Shown here piece after piece: positions 1-10,959 of a DNA stretch of 64,000 bases (position 1 is the stretch's first letter; each line of letters opens with the position of its first letter). Location of the stretch: positions 160,801,001 through 160,865,000 of the forward strand of contig JAUMIR010000001.1 of NCBI GenBank assembly GCA_030847615.1, written 5' to 3'. The translations under genes were made by a program, and so were the position numbers. A model generated the notes under the pieces. It worked only from the letters and a program-made list of their open reading frames with translations, did no database searches and had not been told where the DNA came from. Source of the DNA: Gambelia wislizenii. Its lineage: Eukaryota > Chordata > Lepidosauria > Squamata > Crotaphytidae.

Positions 1-110
1 GGTCAGACTGGCCGTTGACGCTGCATTGTTGATTCAAACACCAACAATGCCAGCACAAAATTGCCATGGGGATCAATTGACAGCTTGAGCCATCAATAAA
101 ATAGAACGGT

Positions 111-760
111 TTGGGACTTGATCATGAAAGGGCAACATCGTCTGGTACGTGTGCCCTTTCACAATCGTTAGGCATCTTTATGATGCTGTATTTGCATGGC
201 CTGATAAAGTTCTTAGTCAACCTATCAGCAACAGCCCTGCTCAGCTCTTACAGATTCAGGGCCATAGCTTCCTTGATTGCATCTATCCATCTGGAATGTG
301 GTTTTCCTGCTGCCTGCTAACTTACTAAGCATTACTGTCTTTTCCAGTGAGTCATGTATTCCCATGATATGCCAGTTTAGTCATCTTGGTTTCTAGGGGA
401 AATCAGGTTGGATTTGTTCTAGAGCCCATTTATTTGTCTTTTTAGCAGCCCACAGTATCCATAAAAGTCTTCTCCAGCACCAGATTACAAATGAGTTATT
501 TTCTTCTTCCGGCTTTCTTCACTGTCCAGCTTTCACAATCATACAAAGTAACTGGAAATACAATGGCATGGACAATCCTAACTTTAGTATTCAATTATAT
601 ACCTTTACACTTCAGGATCTTGTCTAGTTCCTTCATAGCTGCCCTTCCAACTCCTATTCACCTTCTAATTTCTTGACTGCAGTCTCCATTCTGATTAATG
701 ACTGAGCCAAGCAAGGAAAATCTTGAACTATTTCAATGTCTTCATTGTCTACTATCTCTC
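111..760 (-). pseudogene. BovB reverse transcriptase, C-terminal region
   Basis: Reading the minus strand gives fragments with the order typical of the BovB C-terminus. A 'WCWRRLL' block (near 470) is followed leftward by 'DSLEKTVML' (near 345), an 'RW/MDRCNQG'-like block and a terminal basic segment. Stops occur in all frames, so no product is possible. Upstream it stops at about 760, where the LINE-B insertion begins. The interrupted RT core continues at 2049. Confidence 0.75.
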
Positions 761-1497
761 TCTGGCTTTTCTTCGCAAACGAAGTTTCAGGAAGGACTCA
801 TCCCGCACTTTCTGCAAACGCGCTGATGACTAAAAGGCCAATCCGAGATAAACAAGCCCGGTTGCAGAAAGCACAGCAGAAGGTCTCCTTGGGTGATGTT
901 TCTGGGTTGTGATTCTTTCTGCGTTGTCGTTTCTCTTCAAGACTTGTTCAGCATGAGTTCTCAAATAAGGCTGCAGCATTGTGGATAGTGTGTCTCCATG
1001 CCTCCCAATGAGGGGCCAGGGCAGACCATTGTTGGTGATCAATTTGGCCAAGCCTGAGATGTTGTTTCAGGGAGTCCTTGTATCACTTTTTTGGAGCACC
1101 CCTCTTACACTGACTTGTGGCGAGTTCACCATAGAGTACTAGTTTTGGGAGGCGATGGTCCTCCTTCCTAGGAACATGCCCTGCCCAGCGCAACTGTGTT
1201 CTCAGTATCATGGCCTCAATGCTGGTGATCCCTGTTCGCTCAAGGACAGCAACATTCGTCACATAGTCAGTCCAGTGATGATGCTGCCCTTGTTGCCCAC
1301 ACAGAAGCAGCTCTGCAGTGCCTAACATCCTGCTTTGCAACAGCTGCAGAGCTGTTTGGGCTGGAAGTCAACATGAAGAAAACGGAAGTTCTTTACCAAC
1401 CTGCACCACAGGACGAACACCACCATCCCCACATTGCCGTCGGCAAATCTGTGCTTAAGTCCATTCAGCAGTTCACCTACCTGGGAAGCATCATAAC
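761..1497 (-). mobile_element. LINE-B copy with inverted 5' segment
   Basis: Positions 761-1290 are the 3' end of an EN/RT LINE on the minus strand. It encodes the 'HWTDYV..VAVLERTGI', 'QLRWAGHV', 'DHRLPKLVLYGELA' and 'SLKQHLRL' blocks and ends in an (AG)n tail at 761-775. Positions 1304-1497 lie in the opposite orientation and encode an earlier part of the same protein (ending 'QQFTYLGSII'). About 80 codons between the two parts are missing. This is the structure expected from twin priming during LINE integration. The element sits inside BovB. The LINE clade is not assigned; RTE-like and Ingi/Vingi-like groups are candidates. Confidence 0.75.
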
Positions 1498-1503
1498 ATA
1501 AGC

Positions 1504-1985
1504 ACTTAACATAAATAAAAATCCATGTAAAGTGCTCCACCAGCCAGGTAGGCCTATTTTTCTGCAAGATGCTACATAATGAGACCCTGATCTACTGTTG
1601 ATTGTCCCTTTCTAAACTCTGCCTGTACATGCCATAAGATATTTCCCCATTCTAACTCATTCACTGTTTAAATGTCTTGCATACAGTTGTGTTTAAGTCT
1701 GTTCAGCAGTTCACCTACCTGGGAAGCATAATCTCCTCAGATGCCAAGACTGACAAAGAGATCGATCACAGATTAGCAAAGGCATATATTGCATTTGGAA
1801 GACTTTACAAAAGAGCCTGGAGTAATAAACACCTGAGGCGAAGCACAAAAACCAGTGTGTATAGAGCCATTGTACTGTCTATTCTCCTTTACGGGTCTGA
1901 AACATGGGTCACCTATCGCCAACACTTACAACTCCTCGAATGCTTTCATCAGCGCTGTATACGCAAAAACCTAAATATTGTCTGC
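1504..1985 (+). mobile_element. LINE-B fragment with a non-LINE 5' head
   Basis: Positions 1504-1683 are a non-coding head that is not the usual upstream coding sequence of this LINE. It joins LINE-B RT C-terminal coding sequence near 1690 ('QQFTYLGSIISSDAK' onward, 'LLYGSETWVTYR'). The copy stops near 1985, before the conserved WTD block. The same head-to-LINE junction recurs at 19076-19301. The first 226 nt (1504-1729) match position for position without a difference I can see. The open frame from 1677 is 122 codons and incomplete, with no RT catalytic motif. Confidence 0.7.
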
Positions 1986-2048
1986 TATAAAGTTATGCAA
2001 ATCATCTGTGCTCATTATGTTTGTTTTCTTAATGTTCAACTGTAAAAT

Positions 2049-2892
2049 TTGTCTTTACACTTCCTTCCTTTAATTTCTTCAATAATTGTTCCATGTCTTT
2101 GCTACTTTCTGCTAGTATTATGGTGTCATCTGCATATCTTTAATTGTTGATGTTCCTTCCTCCAGTTTTCATGCCTCCTTCTTCCAAGTCTAATCCTGCT
2201 TTACATATGATCTGTTCAGCATACAAGTTAAAAAGATAGGGTGATAAAATGCACCCTTGCCTGACCCCCATGCCAATTGGAAATCATTCCATTTCTCCAT
2301 ATTCTGTCTTGATGGTAACCTCTTGTCCTGAGTACAGGTTACTGATCAGAACAATCCTATGTTTTGTCACACTCATTTCTTTAAGAATGATCCATAGTTT
2401 TGCATGATCTACACCATCAAAGGCTTTGCTATAATCTACAAAGCACAGGCTGATTTTCTTCTGAAAGTCATTGGTGCGATTGCAATATGATCCCTAGTGC
2501 CTCTTCCTTTCATGAACCCTGTTTGGATATCTGGCATTTCTTGCTCCATATATGGTAAAAATCTTGAATATTTAGCATCAAAATTTACTTGCATGGGAAA
2601 TTAATGCAATGGTCTTGTATTTACTGCAATCCCTTGGGTCCCATTTCTTGGGGGCTGGAATGTATCTTGAGCATTTCCAATCTGTGGGCCATTGTTTTAT
2701 TTTCCATATTTGTTGACAGGTTTTAGTTAGAACTGGAGTAGATTCTGTCTTTGTAGCTTGAAGCAGTTCTATGGGTATGCCATTTGTTCCTGGTGATTTA
2801 TTTCTCCCAAGTGCTGTAAGTGTAGCTTCCACTTCACTTTCTAAAATTGTGAGTTCATCTTCAAAAGGTTCTTCCTTGAATAAATCTGTCAT
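2049..2892 (-). pseudogene. BovB reverse transcriptase core, broken
   Basis: The minus frame from 2892 to 2578 encodes a BovB RT N-terminal region: 'LGRNKSPGTNGIPIELLQ', 'CQQIWK..QWPTDWK', 'IPAPKK' and 'YKTIALISHASK'. Further left, other frames carry the fragments that in BovB surround the Asp motif and the YADD box (2100-2560). The frame is shifted and stopped repeatedly. The Harbinger-like insertion at 2921 cuts it from its upstream half. Confidence 0.8.
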
Positions 2893-2920
2893 CCTTTCAT
2901 TTATTTTATATAATTTTTTA

Positions 2921-3546
2921 GGAGATTTTCACACAGGGCCAAAATGCCCCGTTATTGCCCCGCCACCTCCTCTCCCGTTCCTGCCACGGAATAATATAAA
3001 TCTTTCACACATTTACCTTAATTCCACGGCAGGAATGGGCTCCCCCTCCCCTCGCTGGCCGGCCATAAATGCAGCTGTCGTAAGGCTGCTTTTACGACCG
3101 GCCATCTGAAACGTTATCACGTTACTGCGTGATAACGGCTGGGTGGTAAATTTAAAAAAATAAAACTCCCCCAAACATAAAATCAGTTCACCACGCACAA
3201 AAACACACTTTAAATCACACAATCAAACCATGGAGGGTAAAATAAAGGGTGCCACTTACCTGGATGTCCAGATCATACCAGGAAGTGCTCAGAACGGACC
3301 TCCCCCCCCCCGCTGCTGTCATTTTGGAATAGGAACAGGGCTCCTGTCCGCACACCCGTGATTGCATGATAGCAACGGAATGGGAGGTCTATTCATGAAG
3401 AAAAATCATCATGACATTGTTCCAGAACAGTCACAGGAGCAGGATAGATGCAGGACAGAACGGGGTCAACGTCGTCCGAAAGGGAAAATCTTTCCCGACC
3501 CTGTTCTGTTCCTGCCACGGGATATATAGCCCAGGTGAAAATCTCC
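2921..3546. mobile_element. Harbinger-like non-autonomous element, family B
   Basis: A 626-bp element with terminal inverted repeats. The left end is GGAGATTTTCACACAGGGC; the right end, reverse-complemented, begins GGAGATTTTCACCTGGGC. A 3-bp TTA repeat flanks it (2918-2920 and 3547-3549), fitting PIF/Harbinger TWA targets. BovB resumes on both sides. It has no transposase. A second copy, in the other orientation, is at 5488-6097. On the minus strand it keeps two donor-like sites, GTAAGT at 3254-3259 and GTAAAT at 3011-3016. The superfamily call rests on TSD length and ends only. Confidence 0.7.
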
Positions 3547-3696
3547 TTAGTGTATTGTTTTCATTATCTTTTTATTTCCACTTGGTCATATAATGTGTTC
3601 CCCTCATGGTCAGATAGCATCCAAACTCTTGGTTTAAATTTCCTTTTGATTTCTCAGATCTTGTAGAAGAGGTCTCTTGTTCTTTCTTTTTTGTTA

Positions 3697-3933
3697 TCAT
3701 ATTCTGTTATCATCTTCTGTTTTTGTTTCTCTACATTGACTATTATAGTAGTTTTCCTTGTGCCTGCACATAAGTTGTTGAACAGTTGCATTCAGGGTTC
3801 TGTTCCTGTTTTTGACCCCTTGTACTTTTTCTTTTTGTATGTCCCTAACTGCTTGAAGAGTTTCATCTGCTGCCCATGGAGGCTTCTTTCTTTTTTCACT
3901 GCAGATAGTGTTTTTTGCATCCCTCCCTGACAA
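3697..3933 (-). pseudogene. BovB endonuclease-RT linker remnant
   Basis: A 78-codon minus frame contains a 'KKPPWAADETLQAV' stretch and a later 'NYYNSQCRETKTEDDNR' stretch. These match in order the linker of BovB between the endonuclease and RT domains. It lies between the endonuclease remnant (4497-4964) and the RT remnant (2578-2892), as expected for one decayed ORF. Confidence 0.7.
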
Positions 3934-4265
3934 ATGACCTTGGCTTCAGTCCAGTGTTCTTCTGGCTCACAGACAATTAGGCTTAATAGTGCAAATCTAT
4001 TTTTACATTATTTTTAAATTCTAGAGGGATGTTCTTCAGGTTGTATTTTGGCAAGATGGTTGGTTTAGTTTTATTCTTTAGGTTTAATCTGACTTTTGAT
4101 ATTAGCAATTCATGGTCTGTACCAAAATCTGTTCCTGGTCTTCTTTTTGCAAAGAGAATAGAGCTTCCACTTATCTAGTCTATTTGATTTCTATATTGGT
4201 CATCAGGTGATGATGTCCTCTTTACTTGCTTGAAGAATGTTCTTGCAATAACAAACTAGGCCTTG

Positions 4266-4488
4266 CATGGCCGGTTTCAGGAATTTGGGGGGCCCTACAA
4301 TCCTTTATTTTGAGGGCCCCATATGTTTATCTCAGGTCAATGTAACCTAACCTAACCTATTCACAGTACAGGATATTCAGATTATTACTAATCATGTTTT
4401 TGCAGGAGGAGGGTTAATACCCCCCCCCAAAAAAAATGATGGAGTCCCCTGCGGCTGCAGGTGCTACAGGGCCCTTAAACCAGCCCTG
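4266..4488. mobile_element. hAT MITE, gggcc-rich family
   Basis: 223 bp with terminal repeats CATGGCCGGTTTC and CAGGGCTGGTTTAAGG (right end reverse-complemented). It is flanked by 8-bp repeats AGGCCTTG (4258-4265) and AGTCCTTG (4489-4496), which match at 7 of 8 positions as for hAT. It is inserted in BovB. Related copies are at 54016-54243, 48007-48381, 49335-49449 and 46331-46420. Its interior keeps the uninterrupted TA site that in two relatives holds a pogo-like MITE. Confidence 0.8.
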
Positions 4489-4496
4489 AGTCCTTG

Positions 4497-4964
4497 CAAA
4501 ATTCAATCAATCATTCTTCTGCTTCATTTCATGATCCTAGGCCAAATTTTCCTGCAATCTTTTATTCTGCTCTTTTTCCTATTTTTGCATTCCAATTGCC
4601 TATGACAAGTCCTGCTTTCGTGTATGATCAGTTTCCTCCCAGACTCCAACACAGAATCTCTCAATTTCTTATTTTTCTTTTGTAATTGGAGCATAAGCTT
4701 GGATTGTATTGTTCAGTTTTCCCTGAAGTTTTATTGATATTATTCAGTCAGACTTTGCATTATATCTTTAGACTGTTTTGCTACATCTCTCCTCACTATT
4801 AATGCCACCCCATTTCTTCTTAGATTTTCATTTCTTGAGCAAAGTACCATGTAATTATCAGACTCAAAATGTCCCATTCCTGTCCACTTTAGCTCACTCA
4901 CCCAAGTATTGAATTCCATTTCTTCTTTTGCTAAGTCTAGCTTCTGCTCATTCATGCTTCTCAC
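4497..4964 (-). pseudogene. BovB apurinic-type endonuclease remnant
   Basis: The minus frame 4964-4740 contains 'SELKWTGMGHFESDNY' and 'RRNGVALIVRRDV', the N-terminal blocks of the BovB APE-like endonuclease that nicks the target before reverse transcription. Downstream blocks are out of frame. The hAT MITE at 4266 lies just 3' of this region. Not functional. Confidence 0.8.
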
Positions 4965-5487
4965 ATTCCATGTCCCTATAATACATGTTGTGCAGCTTCA
5001 GACTTTCCTTTCATCTGTGAGCATGTCAGAAGCTGAATGTCCTTTTGGCTTGCGTCCAGTTGCATATTTAGCCTACAGCACCACTCATAGTTGTCCTTTG
5101 CTCTTCCCCAGTAGCTCATTGATTGCCTTTTGGCCTAGGAGTGTCATCTTCTGACACTACCTCTTGTTTCATTTTGGGTTGCCTCATCAGGAAAGTACTA
5201 AGTGTTAGCTATGGTGCCACTGCCACTGCCTCTGAGAGATCCTCCTCCAATTGGTCACACCCACCGAACCACTACTGCTGCTGCCCAGTAGTTGTCTGGC
5301 ACATTTAGTCTGGCTCCTTGGCAGAAGCCTGTCTGTCATGGGAGACTCTCCTAGCCACACTGCTACCATCAGCATAGCCTTTTGCTTCACAGGAGCACAC
5401 AATCCATCACCACAGAATGAGAGTGCAAATAGCTTATAAATGACAGAAGAGTAAGGGCATGTCTAGATTATGAAAATACTCCTCATA

Positions 5488-6097
5488 GGAGAGTATCAGA
5501 TGGGGCAAATATACTGGAGCAGGAATGGAACAAGGGCAAGAAAGGGGCTCCCTTTTGGATGATGTCCCCCCCCTCTGTCCTGCTCCTGTCCTACCCCATG
5601 CTGCTCCCAGGGTATTCTATTCACAATGAAACATCGTGAACAGAACACCTCTTACGTTTTCTTCCATGTCTGTCACATAATCAGGGACGTGGGAAAAGGT
5701 GCCCTGTCCCTGTTCCAAGATAACAAGCACAGGGGAAGAGCTCTGTGCCAAGCACTTCCAGCCACCAATGGAACCGCCAGGTAAGTGCCACCCTCCCCCC
5801 CCCCGGGTTCCTTGTTTGTTTGTTTTTTAATTTATTTTTTCATTTTGTGTTGTATTTTGACAGCTGGGGGGGTTATGTTTGAATTTCCCTCCCGCTCATT
5901 CTCTCGTGAGAACGAGCGGGATTTCAGCCAGCCAGTAGTAAAGGCAGACTTACGGCTGGCTGGCAAGGATGCAGGGAGCCCATTCCTGCAGCGGAGTGGA
6001 GGTAAGTGTGCAAACATTTATGTCCATTCCATTGCAGGAACGGGAGAGGAGGTGGTGGGGCAGTAATGGGGCATTTTGGCTCCATCTGATAATGTCC
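5488..6097. mobile_element. Nested Harbinger-like element, family B, with splice-site cassette
   Basis: 610 bp, inserted in the family-A element with ATA on each side (5485-5487, 6098-6100). Ends are GGAGAGTATCAGATGGGGC and, from the right, GGACATTATCAGATGGAGC. On the + strand it carries a consensus donor CAG|GTAAGT (GT at 5781), a pyrimidine-rich tract, an acceptor ACAG (ending 5863), and a second donor GAG|GTAAGT (GT at 6002). This outlines a possible 138-bp exon (5864-6001) with one open frame. The 2921-3546 copy keeps both donor positions. The sites could be a relic of a transposase intron. Confidence 0.65.
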
Positions 6098-6100
6098 ATA

Positions 6101-6151
6101 GAATAGAATAGAATAGAATAGAATAGAATAGAATAGAATAGAATAGAATAG
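6101..6151 (+). repeat. (GAATA)10 microsatellite
   Basis: Ten perfect GAATA units directly after the nested element. In the sister element at about 12597 the same place reads AGAATTTGAGAATA, so the array probably grew from that seed. Confidence 0.95.
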
Positions 6152-6533
6152 CTTTTGTCCCAATGGGATCCCGTGGTGATTCACCTTATTTGGAAGGAAG
6201 GGGGTGAAAAACTCCATTTACTGTGTGGGAAAGGCCTTTGTGGCTTTTCCTGAATCCTTTTAAATAATGCAAGGGGATGTGCATTAGCACTCACTAGGTC
6301 AACCAATTGACTTTGCTGCGCATTCTCAGAGAGGGCAGAACTGGAGATCGGCAGCGTATAACACACTAATTTGGGGCCACCATCTTGATTCACAGGAGTG
6401 TAAACTTCAAACATTGATACCTTCTCAGAGTATTGTTTTTGCTGAAAGACCACGTAGACAAAAGAATGCCGCTGCGAATTTGCTATAATGCACAGGAATG
6501 AGCCTTATATCCTCTCATCTAGACTAGCCCTAA

Positions 6534-7718
6534 ATCATTACATAGATTAATTGAATGTGGTATTAGATCAAATGCAAATATAGAATTTGTACACACTTTA
6601 TGCATCTTTGCTGTGGGTTCTCTGGTGTTCAGCCAGTATTTCATGAGTTAATAAAGAGTAGTTTTAAAATACTATACACAAATGGAAAGGTGGTTATCTT
6701 GAATGAACAAAGAAACAGAAGGCACAAACTTCTAGAAGTAACACTCAAGGATAAAAGCCACCAAAATGTTGCTGCCCTGAGAAAGCAATTATTGATACCC
6801 AAGGCTGTGTAAAACATATATGTGAGAAACTGCAAGAATTTTCCCTTGAGGAAGCTTTCCAGTGTCACGCTCTGACTTAGAAAGCTTTTTACCACAAAAT
6901 CTGCCTTTGGAACCTCCAAGAACTGATTCAACTTTAGTCAGAATTCAATTGTAGAACTTATATTGTTATTTTATCTTATATTGGTTGTGCTGAAGCTGGG
7001 TTTTGTTAAGATTCATTCATTCATTCTTCAAAATATATTTATATTGCCTTTTGAGGAAAGTTTCCACAGGATCTACTGAAATGGGTCATGTGTCTGGTCC
7101 TTTTTATGCTCTTATAATTAATATATACTTCTTTTTTAAAGCAGCTTTTAGATCTGAGCCCTCCTCTACACACTTTAGAAGACATTTTAAAACCATTATT
7201 ATATTATGGTATATATTTTGTTGTCCTTATTTTGTGTCAAGTTGGCTTGAATTTATCTAGGCAACCCTACAAAATGAAAGACTTTCAAGATACCCTACTA
7301 TTTACAATCCTGCTAAGGTCCTGCAAACTCGGGGTTGTGGCTTCCCTTATTGAATTAATTGACTTGTAGTGTGGTCTTCCTCTTTTCCTACTGCTTTCCA
7401 CTTTAATAATGAGTAACATAATCGTATGATATCTCCAAAGTTCATCAGCCTCAGTTTAGTTACATGTACATTATTGAAAACATTGGTTTGGAACCAGACT
7501 TTTGGGCAGCTGGACCATCATATTTCTACTCATGGAAAATGGAAAGTCACTTCTGGTAGGTTCTCCTCTCTCTGTGCCTACTTGGATCCTCCAAAAGTCT
7601 GCTTCATAAGGATGGGAAACACTCCAGAACAAAATTTCAGAGGAGCTGTAGAGCGAAGGAAAAATTGGCAAACCATCATCTCTGCCCCACTTCCACCAGT
7701 GAGATTCCTACTTGGGAT
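6534..7718. other. No gene recognised
   Basis: AT-rich sequence with scattered short open frames on both strands and no recognisable domain, RNA gene or repeat boundary. Probably old decayed repeats or unique intergenic DNA. Confidence 0.5.
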
Positions 7719-7854
7719 TAGTGGTTCTCAGCATCTGGGCTTCCAGATGTTTTAGACTAACTCCCACAATCCCTTACCATTGGCTGTGCTGTCTTTGGAA
7801 CTTCAAGGAGCAGAACTCTAAAACATCTAGAGGGCCAAACGTTGAAAAACACTG
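7719..7854. mobile_element. hAT-like MITE remnant ('TAGTGGTTCTCA' ends)
   Basis: The left end TAGTGGTTCTCAGC and right end TTGAAAAACACTG match degenerate CAGTGGTTCTCAACC termini. Flanks CTTGGGAT and CTCTGGAT agree at 6 of 8 positions, consistent with an old hAT target duplication. Better copies are at 45505-45640 and 47512-47860. Confidence 0.65.
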
Positions 7855-8492
7855 CTCTGGATGAAAAGAAATCTTCTACTCATGGAAAACAACGCCCAAG
7901 GCCAATTCTTTATTTATATGCTATATGATTCCATATATCACTTATCCATAGTGATATGCAACTTCTGTTTCATAAAAAAAAAAGGATGTACACATGTCTG
8001 GGAGTTTGATTGTGGCCCCACAAGATAGACAGAGAGGCTTAAGGATGAGTGTTTGTGCAACATAGAAATGATACAAGCCACATAAAGCACAGAGCTTCTC
8101 TCACTAATTCCTCCACTGCCTTGATTTACACCCACAAAAAACAAAGAGAATGCACAGAGAAATAGCCAGAGTTGTATGTTTTTATAAAGTTGTAAAGCTC
8201 TCAGATACAAATATGAGATACGTGATTTCTCAAAGAGAATTCTGGGAGACGATACACTATTATCACACTCCTGGAATTATAATTATGTAATTCTATAGCC
8301 ATTCCTGCATATGGATTTTTTTTTTAAATGAGTTCCTAGTAAGATAAGATCGAAACATGTTGCCTTTGGACTTTCTTCCTATATTAGCACTCATCATTCT
8401 TTTCACAGCCTAATTTGGAGAATGTAATCTTGCAGGAGGATGATCCAGTAATACTAAAAAATAAAGAAAAAACTAAGGCATCAGGAATCTAG

Positions 8493-8712
8493 GATCCTTT
8501 TCAAACTACACAATTAGAGTGCTATATTTGACTTTAACTGCCATGGCTGCATCCTCTGGAATCCTGGGCTTTGTAGTTTGGTTGATGCATTAAAGCTCTC
8601 TGGATGATAATCCTAAATAGCTTTCCATAAACTGGAAGTCCCACAATTCCATAGGATGGAACCATGGCAGTAAAGTGGAATCAAGCACTATAACTGTTTC
8701 ACGTGTAAGGGT
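8493..8712. mobile_element. Palindromic MITE ('TTTAACTGCCATGG' family)
   Basis: Inverted halves: the left carries GACTTTAACTGCCATGGCT and a 'TTTGTAGTTTGG' block. The right, reverse-complemented, carries CCACTTTACTGCCATGG. The same family occurs at 15972-17268 (split) and 44308-44520. Boundaries are approximate because the ends are diverged and no clear target duplication was found. Confidence 0.65.
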
Positions 8713-8739
8713 TCTAGAATGAAAAATACATTTTAATTC

Positions 8740-9085
8740 AATAATCTATTAATTTATATTTACTTTAGTATTTACTATTTACTTTACTTATGCTTTTATT
8801 TCACTTACATGCCACCTGAGTGGGACCCAAGGCAGCGCACAAAAAAGAATCAACTAAAACCTAGCAAGAAAATTTTAAAGACAATTAAAAATCACCACAT
8901 TAAAATAGTATAAAAGCATGAAAAGACATACGATCATTAAAAATAAAGCACGCACTCCCAGAAGAAGCCTCCCTGTGGTTAGTTACACATTAAAAGTCTG
9001 CTTAAACCAAGAGGCCTTTGCATGCCAGTGAAAGGAGAGGGGGTGGGCAGGCTAACCTCCCATGGAAGGGAAACTGAGACAAGAA
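8740..9085 (-). mobile_element. L2-like LINE 3' end, decayed
   Basis: On the minus strand the segment ends with the 'GCC..CTTGGGTCCCACTCAGGTGGCATG' type block and A/T-rich 3' tail usual for L2-like LINE ends in squamates. It is preceded by a C-terminal coding relic containing 'LACKGLLV'. It is truncated at the 5' side and coding-dead. Confidence 0.55.
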
Positions 9086-10261
9086 GGATGAGTCAGGGTT
9101 GTTTTTATAATATCTGGGCACTGAATCAGTATAAAATACAACAAGGCCTTTTACTTTTTTTGGAATATGAGGAAGACACACAACATGAGTTTGTAAAACC
9201 ACCATCCAATAAATTTAAGCGTACCTACAACTTCCAAATATAAAGATCTCAAATCGCCTTTGGTTATAGTTCTTCAAGCTTATCATGAAACAAGATTATG
9301 TCCTTTAGGATTTCTACCAGTTTTTTTTAGCAACAATACATTGGTAATGGATCCACAAGGAAATGTGTTAGCCCCTGGAATCTGAGATGTCAACACCCAG
9401 ACTCAGTGAATAAGTGGCATTACTCAGAAAGCAATTGCTTTAAGACCGATAAGGTTCAAATGCTTCCCTTCCAGGTTATCAGCCAAACTCACATAGGCAG
9501 CTTGGTGGGGTCAACCACACTCCAACAGGTTGGCATGCTGCAATTGATTCAACAAAAGCAACCTGAGTAGTATCTGCAGAGGAAAAGTGATGCAAAAAAT
9601 GCTGGAAATTCTTTAGCAACATGCACTTCAGCAAACAGTATATACAGGAAGTTTCTGAAAGGTGTGGCTCATCAGTGGTTTTGATGACCCAAACAGTTCA
9701 TCCTAGCTGTTGCCGGGGGGGGGGCACACAAAAAACAGAACATTGCCAGTTGGTGATTTTAGTCTGAACTTCCAGTGAGCTATCTATGGTACTGAGGGAT
9801 TAGTCTATTTTGTGGATAGAGTGCAGGACCTTGGATAGTCATCTAAAGTGGGACTGAACCTAGAAGAGTTTCATTGCACCCTGGCAGCCACTAGCTGCCC
9901 CAATACAGAAGCTCACTCTCAAATCACCTGATTTGTTTAAACTGTTTTCAAATCTGGTTGACCCCTTTTCTTCATGTGGAACAAACACTTTTACATCAGA
10001 TTCAAAGTACTGGCAGCAGATCATCCTGCAACGGTTGACATTACAATGAATGTTTGCATCTCAAACACTTGTGCCAAGATGCTGGTGGCATTGTGTACAT
10101 GCAATACACACTACCCCAAAGTGACAAGCAGTTCACGTCTTCTACTCAATGGATTCAAACATGGAGACAGAGAGAGATCTGTTCTCCAAACAGGCTCTTC
10201 TTCTTGCTCACTAACAGGCAGGAATGAGCTAGAGGGCTACTGGAGCTATATCATATTCTTC
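9086..10261. other. No gene recognised
   Basis: No domain, RNA gene or clean repeat seen. It contains a G10 run near 9714 and short unsupported open frames only. Confidence 0.5.
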
Positions 10262-10450
10262 CCCTGGATGAGGGGGCATTGCTTAGTGGTAGATAACTCC
10301 AAGTTCAACCCATGACATCTCCTATTAGAAGCAGCTGGTGTGAAAGTCTTCTACCCTTGACCCTAAGAAGCTGATGCTACTTATTATAGATAACACTGTG
10401 TTAGATGGGCAATTAGTGTGTTATAAACTGTATAAGGCTTTACATTGCCT
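10262..10450 (+). mobile_element. tRNA-derived SINE
   Basis: A-box-like TTAGTGGTAGAT (10283) and B-box-like AAGTTCAACCC (about 10302) at tRNA spacing. These are followed by a tail of the form '..ACATCTCC..TTAGAAGCAGCTGGTGTGAAAG..CTTCTACCCTTGACCC'. This order matches a common tRNA-related SINE of reptiles. It is diverged, and the exact 3' end is not clear. Confidence 0.6.
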
Positions 10451-10959
10451 AGGGCTAACATGCCTCTTAAGATGATGTTCAGTAAGGTTTTGCACAACTA
10501 AAACTGAAAAAACCTTTGGTTTTCTGTTCTCTTTTCCCACACTGGTATTTGATGAAAGCCTTCTGCACATAGAGAAGCCCTTCCACTGATAAAAGAGCAC
10601 CTTTAGATTCTGGTTCAACATTAGAAAATCCAATATAGATTGCATGCTGGAAATATCTTTTGGCTCTACCTACAAAACATCTGAAAAGCACCTTTCTATC
10701 CCTTACTTTCACTGCCAAAGAAACAAACCTGGTGGTCAATGGATGGTCCTCCTTCTCCTCCACCACCTTCCCCTCCTCCTGTGTGCAGATATTCCAGTTT
10801 GAAACATGCCCTCCCATTTTTTTTTCTTTTTTCAGCTACATTATTAGACTTCCAGGTGAAGAATAATGGTGGGTTGACTGTGAGATGCTCCGCAACAGGG
10901 AAAGCTTTGGCAGCAAAATTGCCAGCTAGGAAGCAAAGGAATTGGTGGATTTCTACTTT

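Larger units (their letters stand above)
1..5451 (-). mobile_element. RTE-BovB LINE, decayed, 3' part runs off the window
   Basis: One minus-strand BovB-type non-LTR retrotransposon, read from right (5') to left (3'). Positions 5160-5451 look like its 5' untranslated region. Endonuclease remnants lie at 4497-4964, the linker at 3697-3933, RT segments at 2049-2892, and the RT C-terminal part at 1-760. The sequence is interrupted by LINE-B copies (about 761-2048), a Harbinger-like element (2921-3546) and a hAT MITE (4266-4488). BovB homology resumes on each side of these, so they are later insertions. Many stops and frameshifts show it is dead. BovB is known to be abundant in squamates and to have moved horizontally between squamates and ruminants; this copy alone does not show transfer. 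Confidence 0.85.
5455..6530. mobile_element. Harbinger-like element, family A, holding a nested element
   Basis: Ends are GGGCATGTCTAGATTATGAA and, reverse-complemented from the right, GGGCTAGTCTAGATGAGAGG. It is flanked by TAA at 5452-5454 and 6531-6533. About 613 bp of its interior is an inserted family-B element plus its TSD. An AATAG microsatellite follows the insertion. The remainder aligns to a sister copy at 12568-13178, which carries an extra segment of roughly 180 bp absent here. No transposase is present. Confidence 0.7.
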
